Of a stretch of DNA of 7,122 nucleotides, positions 1 through 5,710 are shown piece by piece. Positions within the stretch are counted from its first letter, which is position 1. Every line of letters begins with the position of its first letter. Below the pieces are notes generated by a model that made no database searches, was not told the origin of the DNA, and saw only the letters and a list, made by a program, of their open reading frames with translations. The stretch is from Planctomycetaceae bacterium UBA4655 (GTDB taxonomy: Bacteria; Planctomycetota; Planctomycetia; Pirellulales; UBA1268), in NCBI GenBank assembly GCA_002405515.1, contig DHLZ01000040.1, positions 39,132 through 46,253 on the forward strand. Direction: 5' to 3'. The translations under genes were made by a program, and so were the position numbers.

Positions 1-74
1 TGAGGCGGCATCCGGTTGAGGCGGGGCGTCTGCTGAGCGGGCTTCCCCTTCGCCTGGCAGCGGTTCTTTTTTGA

Positions 75-80
75 TACGAT
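75..80 (+). promoter_or_regulatory. Possible -10 box upstream of the DUF1015 gene
   Basis: The hexamer TACGAT matches the TATAAT consensus at four of six positions, including the key TA and final T, and sits after a T-rich stretch (65-72). No convincing -35 box lies 16-18 nt upstream. Transcription would start near position 87, about 30 nt before the ATG. The box overlaps the left arm of the inverted repeat at 78-114. This is a weak, pattern-based call. Confidence 0.25.
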
Positions 81-114
81 CTCGACTCCCCAACACCCCA
101 GGAGTCTCGAGATC
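78..114. promoter_or_regulatory. Inverted repeat upstream of the DUF1015 gene
   Basis: GATCTCGACTCC (78-89) is complementary to GGAGTC-TC-GAGATC (101-114), giving 12 base pairs with a two-base bulge (107-108) and an 11-nt loop. The only Shine-Dalgarno-like stretch, AGGAG (100-104), lies in the right arm and ends 13 nt before the ATG at 118. The dyad also overlaps the possible -10 box. It could be an operator or an RNA hairpin hiding the ribosome site; the sequence does not decide between these. Confidence 0.4.
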
Positions 115-117
115 CCC

Positions 118-1440
118 ATGCCCAATGTCGCCCCGCTCCGCGGCCTCCGCTACGACCCCAAGCACGTCGGCGCCCTGTCGCAGGTGATCGCGCCCCCGTA
201 CGACGTGATCGACGCGGCGCTCCAGACGAAGCTCTACGAGCGGCACCCGGCGAACGTGATCCGCCTCGAGCTCAACCGCGAGGAGCCGGGCGACAGCGAG
301 ACGTCGAACAAGTACACCCGCGCCGCCAAGTTCCTGAAGCAGTGGCGGGACGAGGGGGTGATCATGCAGGAGCCGGCCGCGGCGCTCTACGTCTACCACC
401 AGGAGTTCGAGGTGGAGGGAAAGACGCACGTGCGGCGCGGCGTGATGGCAGGCGTCAGGCTCGAGCGGTTCGGCACGGGCAACATCCATCCGCACGAGGA
501 GACGATGAGCGGGCCGAAGCAGGACAGGCTGCTGCTGACGCGGGCCTGCCGGGCGAACCTGAGCCAGGTCTTCGGGCTCTACCCCGATCCGGCGGGCGAG
601 GTTCAGGCGGTGCTTGATCGAGCCGTCGACGGGCAGCCGCCGGTCGAGGCCGTGGACCACCTCGGCGTGAAGAGCCGGCTCTGGCCGGTGAGCGACGAGG
701 CGCTCGCCGCAAAGGTGGCCGGGATCATGGGGCCGAAGCCGGTCTTCATCGCCGATGGCCACCACCGCTACGAGACCGCCTGCAACTACCGCGACGAGGT
801 GGCGGCCGCATGGGCCGCATCGCATGGCGGAGCGGACCTTCCCTCCGACCACCCGGCCAATTTCGTGCTCATGATGCTCGTGGGGATGAGCGACCCCGGG
901 CTCGTCGTGCTCCCGACCCACCGGCTCTTCGAGAAGCCGGCCGTGGGCACGGCCGCGGAGCTCGCGGCGAAGCTCGGCGACTGCTTCAGCCTCCGGCCGG
1001 CGGGCAACGGCCCCGACGCGGCCCACCAGGTCTGGGAGCAGATCGAACTGGAGAGCGAGCAGAGCGTGCTCGGCTTCTACACGGCGGGCGACCGGCAGTG
1101 GACGCTTGCCACGATCACGCCGGCCGGCCGCAGCCGGATGGACAAGGTGGCCGCCGACCATGGCGATGCCTGGAGGAGCCTCGGCGTCTCCATCCTCCAC
1201 CGGCTCGTGATCGGCGACCTGCTCGGTGCGAAGGAGATCCCGACGCCAGGCTACGTGCACCTCGTCAGGGAGGTGGTGGAGGGCCTCGGCACCGGGAAGT
1301 ATCCGCTCGCGGCCCTCGTCATGCCGGCGAGCGTGGAGGACATCCGGAAGGTGAGCGAGACGGGCGAACGGATGCCCGCGAAGAGCACCTACTTCTACCC
1401 GAAGCTCGCCAGCGGCCTGGTGTTCAATTCGCTGGAGTGA
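118..1440 (+). CDS. DUF1015 family protein
   Basis: The 440-residue product matches the conserved DUF1015 (PF06245) pattern across its whole length, at the usual size for the family. Landmarks are APPYDVI near residues 25-31, IHPHEETM at 123-130, ADGHHRYETA at 212-221 and the characteristic C-terminal MPAKSTYFYPKLASGLV at 419-435. The histidine- and acid-rich motifs (HPHEE, DGHHR) suggest a metal or phosphate site, but no reaction is established for the family, so none is assigned. There is no signal peptide or membrane segment, so a cytoplasmic protein is expected. The ATG at 118 is chosen because the product begins with a family-like N-terminus; AGGAG at 100-104 is a distant ribosome site inside an inverted repeat. 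The gene is separated from parA by 445 nt rich in repeats, so co-transcription is uncertain. Confidence 0.9.
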   Translation: MPNVAPLRGLRYDPKHVGALSQVIAPPYDVIDAALQTKLYERHPANVIRLELNREEPGDSETSNKYTRAAKFLKQWRDEGVIMQEPAAALYVYHQEFEVEGKTHVRRGVMAGVRLERFGTGNIHPHEETMSGPKQDRLLLTRACRANLSQVFGLYPDPAGEVQAVLDRAVDGQPPVEAVDHLGVKSRLWPVSDEALAAKVAGIMGPKPVFIADGHHRYETACNYRDEVAAAWAASHGGADLPSDHPANFVLMMLVGMSDPGLVVLPTHRLFEKPAVGTAAELAAKLGDCFSLRPAGNGPDAAHQVWEQIELESEQSVLGFYTAGDRQWTLATITPAGRSRMDKVAADHGDAWRSLGVSILHRLVIGDLLGAKEIPTPGYVHLVREVVEGLGTGKYPLAALVMPASVEDIRKVSETGERMPAKSTYFYPKLASGLVFNSLE

Positions 1441-1468
1441 GGCTGGGTCGCTGGAGTGAGGCTGGGTC
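1431..1468 (+). repeat. 19-bp tandem duplication across the DUF1015 stop codon
   Basis: GCTGGAGTGAGGCTGGGTC occurs twice in direct succession (1431-1449 and 1450-1468), followed by a fragment GCT. The TGA stop (1438-1440) lies in the first copy. The duplication leaves the coding frame intact because it falls after the stop. It looks like a recent slippage or unequal-exchange event. Confidence 0.85.
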
Positions 1469-1522
1469 GCTCGATTGACGGCCGTTCGACGACGTGGCGT
1501 CCAACGGAACGGACAGCGTGCT

Positions 1523-1551
1523 CCCCTCTCGGCTTGCGCCTCGGGCTTCCG
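1523..1551 (-). repeat. Modular intergenic repeat, type A copy 1
   Basis: On the minus strand this reads as the 19-bp core CGGAAGCCCGAGGCGCAAG continued by CCGAGAGGGG. It forms a same-orientation pair with the type B copy at 1569-1599, separated by 17 nt, so the two cores start 48 bp apart. Confidence 0.9.
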
Positions 1552-1568
1552 TGAATTTCCAGCGATCG

Positions 1569-1599
1569 CCTGCAGGGAAACTTGCGCCTCGGGCTTCCG
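1569..1599 (-). repeat. Modular intergenic repeat, type B copy 1
   Basis: On the minus strand this is the shared 19-bp core continued by TTTCCCTGCAGG. The end contains the 8-bp palindrome CCTGCAGG (1569-1576). It is a direct partner of the type A copy at 1523-1551. Confidence 0.9.
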
Positions 1600-1628
1600 G
1601 GCGGGGGGGCACCAGACGTATCGCTTTA

Positions 1629-1657
1629 CGGAAGCCCGAGGCGCAAGCCGAGAGGGG
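1629..1657 (+). repeat. Modular intergenic repeat, type A copy 2
   Basis: This is an exact 29-bp inverted copy of the element at 1523-1551. It is followed by a tail CGTTGACGTTGCCCC that recurs, with changes, after the other + oriented A copies (near 3777 and 6979). The 444-nt gap between the DUF1015 gene and parA therefore holds the 19-bp duplication, three repeat copies and, further on, two parS-like sites. Confidence 0.9.
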
Positions 1658-1720
1658 CGTTGACGTTGCCCCGTGGTCCAACTCCACGTCATCAAACCCC
1701 CTCCCCAACCTCTCATGCCA

Positions 1721-1736
1721 GGTTTCACATGGAACC
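1721..1736. promoter_or_regulatory. parS: parS-like ParB-binding site 1
   Basis: GGTTTCACATGGAACC matches 12 of 16 positions of the widespread chromosomal parS consensus TGTTTCACGTGAAACA, and its outer bases GGTT/AACC are self-complementary. It lies 165 nt upstream of the parA start, and a second such site is 30 nt further on. The consensus is known from many bacterial ParB proteins; binding by this ParB is inferred from position and similarity. Confidence 0.6.
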
Positions 1737-1766
1737 GGGGCATCCCGGCAGCCGGGGCAAGATGGG

Positions 1767-1782
1767 GATTCCACGTGGAACT
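1767..1782. promoter_or_regulatory. parS: parS-like ParB-binding site 2
   Basis: GATTCCACGTGGAACT contains the perfect 12-bp palindrome TTCCACGTGGAA (1769-1780) with the parS core CACGTG. It matches 11 of 16 positions of the TGTTTCACGTGAAACA consensus. It shares TTYCACRTGGAAC with the site at 1721-1736, so the two could define a lineage-specific variant with G instead of A in the right half-site. It starts 46 bp after the start of site 1. Confidence 0.6.
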
Positions 1783-1885
1783 CGGCCGCCAGTGGAGCAC
1801 GCGACCACCATCGGCTCCCTCTGCGTCCGATAGACGGCATGAGGGGCGGCGTGTCGCGGCCCCGTGTCGGTTTCTGGAGCCTCAC

Positions 1886-2632
1886 GTGGGCCGGATCGTG
1901 TGCGTCGCCAATCAAAAGGGCGGGGTCGGCAAGACGACCACCGCCTCCAACCTCGCTGCCGGCATGGCGAAGGGGGGACTGCGCACGCTCCTGGTCGATC
2001 TCGATCCGCAGTGCAACGCCACCACCGGCTTCGGCGTCGCCCCCGCGGCCACGCACCCGCTGGTCTCGGAGCGGCCCCTCTCGGAGTCGGTCGTCGCGAC
2101 GAGCGTGGCGAACCTCTCGATCCTGCCCGGCAGCCGGAGCGTTCGCGACGTCGAGCGGATCGCCGCGCTCGCCCGGAGCGGCTCGGCGGTGCTCGAGCAC
2201 CATCTCGCCCACGGCCTCAACGCCTGGGACTGCTGCCTCATCGATTGCCCGCCGTCGGTCGGCGACCTCACGCGGACGGCGCTCGCCGGCAGCACGGAGG
2301 TGCTGATGCCGATCCAGTGCGAATACTTCGCCCTCGAAGGGCTCACGCAGATGATCGAGGTGATCCGCGACGTCATGGCGGAGCGGCCCGACAGGCTGAC
2401 GTTCGGCGGGATTCTGCTGACGATGCACGACGCCTCGCTCGAACTGACGGCGGAGGTGGAGGCCGAGGTCCGCGACTTCTTCGGGGAGATCGTCTTCGAG
2501 ACGGTGATCCCGCGGGACGTCTGCGTGGCGGAGGCCCCCAGCCACGCCATGAGCGTGCTCGACTATGCGCCGCGGTCTCGGGGAGCGCGGGCCTACACGG
2601 AACTCTGCATGGAGGTACGAGACTGTGAGTAA
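1886..2632 (+). CDS. parA: Chromosome-partitioning ATPase ParA (Soj family)
   Basis: The 248-residue product is a deviant Walker ATPase that would bind DNA as an ATP-bound dimer and be released by ParB, moving parS-bearing DNA to the cell poles. The deviant Walker A KGGVGKTT is at residues 11-18 with the signature lysine K11. The switch motif DLDPQ is at 38-42, and the Walker B segment CLIDCPPSVG at 117-126. The family hallmarks PIQCEYFALEG (142-152) and IPRDVCVAEAPS (208-219) are both present. Length is normal for the short chromosomal type without an N-terminal HTH. The GTG at 1886 is chosen because GGAG (1876-1879) lies 6 nt upstream and the protein then begins directly at the first strand, GRIVCVANQ. 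The frame stays open back to about 1673, but that part has no ParA similarity and contains the parS-like sites. The stop overlaps parB by 8 nt. Confidence 0.95.
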   Translation: MGRIVCVANQKGGVGKTTTASNLAAGMAKGGLRTLLVDLDPQCNATTGFGVAPAATHPLVSERPLSESVVATSVANLSILPGSRSVRDVERIAALARSGSAVLEHHLAHGLNAWDCCLIDCPPSVGDLTRTALAGSTEVLMPIQCEYFALEGLTQMIEVIRDVMAERPDRLTFGGILLTMHDASLELTAEVEAEVRDFFGEIVFETVIPRDVCVAEAPSHAMSVLDYAPRSRGARAYTELCMEVRDCE

Positions 2633-3665
2633 CCAGACGAATCAGCGACGGCTCGGACGCGGGCTCGAGGCCCTGCTCGGCAAGACCGGACCGGCCCCCG
2701 CCACCGCGGGCAACACGGCCGTCGCCTCGGCGGCGGCCCCGACCGGCGCCGCGAGGCTCTTCCTCCACACTCCCGAGGAGATCGAGCAGGCGGCGAGCGT
2801 CCTGCCATCGAGCGAGGTCGCCGTTCGCCTCATCGACCCCAATCCCTGGCAGCCGCGGAGCGTCGTCGCCGACGCCGACATCGCGGAGCTCGCCGACAGC
2901 CTGCGGGAGCACGGCCTCGTGCAGCCGATCGTCGTGCGGCCGACGGGCGACCGCTACCAGCTCATCGCCGGCCAGCGGCGGCTCGCGGCGGCGAAGCGGC
3001 TCGGCTGGGAGCGGGTGCTCGTGCGGGTGCTCGAGGTGGACGACCGGCAGATGGCCGAGATCGCGATCGTCGAGAACCTCCAGCGGCGAGACCTCGACGC
3101 GCTCGAGAAGGCGGCGAGCTTCAAGCAGTACATCTCCACCTGGCAGTGCACGCAGGAGGAACTCGCGAAGCGGCTCTCGATCGACCGCTCCACCGTCGCC
3201 AACCTGATCCGGCTGCTCGACCTGCCCGACGCGGTGCAGAAGATGCTGCGAACCGGCGGCGTCTCGATGGGCCATGCCCGGGCGCTTCTGCCGCTCGGCG
3301 ACGAGGAGGCGCAGGTGCGGCTCGCCGAGCGGGTCGTGGCCGAGGGGCTCTCCGTCCGCGCGATCGAGTCGGAGGTGCAGGAGATCCTCCGCGGCGACGA
3401 CCTGGGCGACGGCGACCTCGCCGAGACGGGATCGACGCAGGGTGGCGGCTCGCCGACAGGCACCCCGACGGCCACCGTGAAACGCAAGCCGGGCCGGCCG
3501 CAGACCCGCCGCCCCGCCCAGATCACCGCGGTGGAGAACGACCTCCGCCGCGCCCTGGGCGTGAAGGTGGTCGTGCACGCCAACGGCCGCGGCGCCGGCC
3601 GCATCGTGATCCCCTTCGACAGCACGGAAGAGTTTCAGCGGCTCTTGGATCACATCACGGAGTAG
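2625..3665 (+). CDS. parB: Chromosome-partitioning protein ParB (Spo0J family)
   Basis: The 346-residue product is a parS-binding CTPase clamp, partner of ParA. It has the ParA-contacting N-terminus RLGRGLEALLG (9-19), then the CTP-binding domain starting VRLIDPNPWQPR (68-79). The C motif is AGQRRLAAAKRLGW (115-128) and the P motif ENLQRRDLDALEKA (150-163). A helix-turn-helix DNA-binding region spans about 176-200. A linker rich in G, T, P and basic residues (about 258-298) leads to a C-terminal dimerisation domain (about 303-346). The C motif has Gln117 where most ParB proteins have Glu (GERR). The GTG at 2625 is chosen because GGAGG (2611-2615) lies 9 nt upstream and the product then starts like other ParB proteins. 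The 8-nt overlap with parA suggests translational coupling. No terminator hairpin with a T run is visible after the stop. Confidence 0.95.
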   Translation: MSNQTNQRRLGRGLEALLGKTGPAPATAGNTAVASAAAPTGAARLFLHTPEEIEQAASVLPSSEVAVRLIDPNPWQPRSVVADADIAELADSLREHGLVQPIVVRPTGDRYQLIAGQRRLAAAKRLGWERVLVRVLEVDDRQMAEIAIVENLQRRDLDALEKAASFKQYISTWQCTQEELAKRLSIDRSTVANLIRLLDLPDAVQKMLRTGGVSMGHARALLPLGDEEAQVRLAERVVAEGLSVRAIESEVQEILRGDDLGDGDLAETGSTQGGGSPTGTPTATVKRKPGRPQTRRPAQITAVENDLRRALGVKVVVHANGRGAGRIVIPFDSTEEFQRLLDHITE

Positions 3666-3698
3666 CGCGCGGGGTGTGAAAAATCCCTGAAGCGTTCC

Positions 3699-3729
3699 CG
3701 GAAGCCCGAGGCTTAGGTTTCCCTGCAGG
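3699..3729 (+). repeat. Modular intergenic repeat, type B copy 2 (diverged core)
   Basis: This is the shared core with changes (CGGAAGCCCGAGGCTTAGG) followed by TTTCCCTGCAGG. It pairs in the same orientation with the type A copy at 3748, with 18 nt between them, so the cores start 49 bp apart. It begins 34 nt after the parB stop. Confidence 0.85.
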
Positions 3730-3747
3730 CGTTGTGTCTCAATTTTG

Positions 3748-3776
3748 CGGAAGCCCGAGGCGCAAGCCGAGAGGGG
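3748..3776 (+). repeat. Modular intergenic repeat, type A copy 3
   Basis: The full 29-bp type A sequence is present, lengthened at its end by three extra G bases (3777-3779) and followed by the tail CGACGTTGCCC. It is inverted relative to the copy at 3873-3901. Confidence 0.9.
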
Positions 3777-3872
3777 GGGCGACGTTGCCCACGATGCGAC
3801 GCGGCGTTGACGAACGACTTCCCGCAACGAATCATTCAGGAAAAACGCTCGTGAGATTCTCCGACCCCAACT

Positions 3873-3901
3873 CCCCTCTCGGCTCGCGCCTCGGGCTTCC
3901 G
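3873..3901 (-). repeat. Modular intergenic repeat, type A copy 4
   Basis: The minus strand reads as a type A element with one change (GCGAGCC for GCAAGCC). With the copy at 3748-3776 it could form a long stem enclosing about 96 nt. The 332-nt space between parB and the tRNA gene (3666-3997) thus holds three repeat copies, a stretch with no recognisable feature at about 3790-3870, and the tRNA promoter region. Confidence 0.9.
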
Positions 3902-3980
3902 GGGAAACGCGCAGTCGTGCAACGCCGGGCTCCGTGAAAATCACCGTTGACCCGCATCGCGTAAGTCTGCCGCAGGCGGA

Positions 3981-3986
3981 TATACT
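3981..3986 (+). promoter_or_regulatory. -10 box for tRNA-Pro
   Basis: TATACT matches the -10 consensus at five of six positions and lies 11 nt upstream of the tRNA, so transcription would begin a few bases before its 5' end. A TTGACC at 3947-3952 is 28 nt upstream, too far for a normal -35 box, and nothing better is seen at 16-18 nt. Confidence 0.45.
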
Positions 3987-3997
3987 TCGTGGTCGCT

Positions 3998-4070
3998 CGG
4001 GGCGTAGCGCAGTTGGTAGCGCGCCTGGTTTGGGACCAGGAGGTCGAGTGTTCGAATCACTCCGCCCCGA
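3998..4070 (+). tRNA. tRNA-Pro (anticodon TGG)
   Basis: The 73-nt sequence folds into a complete cloverleaf. The acceptor stem CGGGGCG (3998-4004) pairs with CGCCCCG (4063-4069), followed by discriminator A (4070). The D stem is GCGC/GCGC (4007-4010, 4019-4022). The anticodon stem CCTGG/CCAGG (4024-4028, 4036-4040) closes the loop TTTGGGA, with anticodon TGG at 4031-4033 wait-free by position in the loop (third to fifth bases). The T stem GAGTG/CACTC closes the loop TTCGAAT (4051-4057). The C1-G72 first pair is typical of bacterial tRNA-Pro. The 3' CCA is not encoded; a run of six T bases (4071-4076) follows directly. Confidence 0.97.
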
Positions 4071-4131
4071 TTTTTTCTCCTCTCGCCCCGGGAGCCTTCG
4101 GCAGCGTCGAACCGCCGGGCCGCGGAATGCG

Positions 4132-4137
4132 TATAAT
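4132..4137 (+). promoter_or_regulatory. -10 box for homospermidine synthase
   Basis: A perfect TATAAT lies 50 nt before the hss ATG, placing the transcription start near 4144 and giving a leader of about 44 nt. No convincing -35 hexamer is present at the usual distance. This indicates that hss has its own promoter and is not just read through from the tRNA. Confidence 0.45.
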
Positions 4138-4187
4138 CCCGTCCCGTTACGGAATCGTCTCTTCCCGCCAAGGACCTGAATGCAGAA

Positions 4188-5645
4188 ATGCTCGAGTTTC
4201 ACAGCCGCGTTCTCTTCGTCGGTTTCGGGGCGGTCGCCCGCTGCACGCTCCCGGTCCTCCTCGACCACGTCAGGATCGACCCCAGGAAGATCACGATCCT
4301 CGACTTCCAGCCCGACCACGCGGCGATCGCTCCCTGGGTCGCCCGCGGCGTGAACTTCGTCGAGGGGAAGATCGAGCCCGGCAACCTCGCGGCCGTCCTC
4401 TCGCAGCACGTCTCGGCCGGCGACATCCTGATCGACCTGGCCTGGAACATCGACTGCCTCGAGATCCTCACCTGGTGCCACGACCACGGCGTGCGGTACC
4501 TCAACACGTCGGTCGAGCTCTGGGACCCCTACGAGCACTCGAAGGGGGCCCACCCGACGGAGCTGACGCTCTACTGGCGGCACATGAACGTCCGCCGGCT
4601 CGTCGAAAGCTGGGGCCACCGCGGGCCGACGGCCGTGCTCGAGCACGGCGCCAACCCCGGTCTCATCAGCCACTTCACGAAGCACGCACTGCTCGACATC
4701 GCCGAGCGGAGCCTCGCCGAGCGGAAGTTCACGGGCGCCGCCGCCGAGCGGATCGCCTCGCACGCGAAGTCGCAGGCCTTCAACCACCTGGCCCACGAGC
4801 TGGGCGTGAAGGTGATCCACTGCAGCGAACGGGATACGCAGATCACGAACCGGCCCAAGGAGGTCGATGAGTTCGTGAACACCTGGAGCGTCGAGGGCTT
4901 CCGCGAGGAGGGCACCACGACCGCCGAGCTCGGCTGGGGCACGCACGAGAAGGAACTGCCCCCCTTCGCCTTCCACCACGCCTACGGGCCGAAGAGCCAG
5001 ATCTGCCTCGCCCGCATGGGCATGAACACCCAGGTCGTGAGCTGGGTTCCCCACTACTCGATCATCGGCATGGTCGTGCGGCACGGCGAGGCCTTCACGA
5101 TCACGGAGAAGCTCACCGTCCGCGAGGGGGAGAAGGTCGTCTACCGGCCGACCGTCCACTACGCCTACTGTCCCTGCGACTCCGCGATCGCAAGCCTCCA
5201 CGAGCTCCGCGGCTACGACTACGAGCTGCAGCCGCGGATCCGGATCATGACCGACGAGATCACGAGCGGCTCCGACATCCTGGGCGCCCTCCTCATGGGC
5301 CATCCCTACACGAGCTGGTGGTGCGGGTCGGACCTCTCGATCGAGGAGTCTCGCCGGCTCGTCCCCCACCAGAACGCGACCACGATGCAGGTGGCGATCT
5401 CCGTCGTGGCCGCCACGATGTGGATGATCGAAAACCCCGAGAAGGGCGTCGTCGTGCCGGACGACCTGCCGCACGAATACGTCCTCGGCATCGCGAAGCC
5501 GTATCTCGGGAAGTTCCTCTCGGTCTCGAGCGACTGGACGCCGCTTGCGCACTACAAGAACGCCTTCGCCGGCTACAACGACCCGAAGATCGACCGCGAC
5601 GACCCCTGGCAGTTCAAGAACTTCCTCCTCACCGACGGCGACTGA
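4188..5645 (+). CDS. hss: Homospermidine synthase
   Basis: The 485-residue product matches bacterial homospermidine synthase (EC 2.5.1.44), a cytoplasmic NAD-dependent enzyme that joins two putrescines into sym-homospermidine with release of ammonia. The N-terminal Rossmann segment VLFVGFGAVA (8-17) carries the dinucleotide-binding GFGAVA motif. Further family-like blocks are DLAWNIDCLEI (83-93), NTSVELWDPYEH (106-117), LEHGANPGLISHF (151-163), NTWSVEGF (231-238) with the tryptophan (W233) of the active site, and YCPCDSAIASLHEL (327-340). Length is normal for the bacterial family, and the protein is unlike the deoxyhypusine-synthase-derived plant enzyme. A saccharopine-dehydrogenase-like annotation reflects the shared fold. 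AAGGA (4170-4174) lies 13 nt upstream of this ATG, a long spacing; an ATG at 4180 is better spaced but is out of frame. The ornithine decarboxylase gene that follows supplies its substrate. Confidence 0.93.
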   Translation: MLEFHSRVLFVGFGAVARCTLPVLLDHVRIDPRKITILDFQPDHAAIAPWVARGVNFVEGKIEPGNLAAVLSQHVSAGDILIDLAWNIDCLEILTWCHDHGVRYLNTSVELWDPYEHSKGAHPTELTLYWRHMNVRRLVESWGHRGPTAVLEHGANPGLISHFTKHALLDIAERSLAERKFTGAAAERIASHAKSQAFNHLAHELGVKVIHCSERDTQITNRPKEVDEFVNTWSVEGFREEGTTTAELGWGTHEKELPPFAFHHAYGPKSQICLARMGMNTQVVSWVPHYSIIGMVVRHGEAFTITEKLTVREGEKVVYRPTVHYAYCPCDSAIASLHELRGYDYELQPRIRIMTDEITSGSDILGALLMGHPYTSWWCGSDLSIEESRRLVPHQNATTMQVAISVVAATMWMIENPEKGVVVPDDLPHEYVLGIAKPYLGKFLSVSSDWTPLAHYKNAFAGYNDPKIDRDDPWQFKNFLLTDGD

Positions 5646-5649
5646 ACGA

Positions 5650-5702
5650 AAAAGGTGCCAGCCACCTTTTCCGGCCGCCGGAAATGGTGGCTGGCACCTT
5701 TT
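5650..5702. repeat. 53-bp interrupted palindrome between hss and the ornithine decarboxylase gene
   Basis: AAAAGGTGCCAGCCACC (5650-5666) is perfectly complementary to 5686-5702. After one T-T mismatch (5667/5685), TTTCCGG (5668-5674) pairs with CCGGAAA (5678-5684) around a 3-base loop. The whole is a 24-bp hairpin with one mismatch. It starts 4 nt after the hss stop and ends 8 nt before the decarboxylase ATG. The right arm ends in TTTT, so it could act as a partial terminator, an attenuator or mRNA stabiliser, or it may be an inserted repetitive palindrome. It is unrelated in sequence to the A/B repeats. Confidence 0.9.
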
Positions 5703-5710
5703 CAGAACCC

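Noticed and set aside
1673..1885. In-frame N-terminal extension of parA
   Set aside because: The extension has no similarity to ParA, contains the two parS-like sites, and the GTG at 1886 has a well-spaced GGAG and gives a standard N-terminus.
1878..1893. Third parS site at the CACGTG overlapping the parA start
   Set aside because: Only the central hexamer fits; flanking bases match the consensus poorly (9 of 16) and the arms are not complementary.
1424..2545. Long minus-strand open frame opposite parA
   Set aside because: It is the antisense shadow of a clear parA, with its other end built from the intergenic repeats.
3734..3937. Small + strand open frame between parB and the tRNA
   Set aside because: It is made mostly of the intergenic repeat and has no ribosome site or recognisable domain.
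3998..4070. tRNA-Pro as the attachment site of an integrated element
   Set aside because: No second copy of the tRNA 3' end and no integrase gene are seen; the following genes are ordinary metabolic genes with matching composition.
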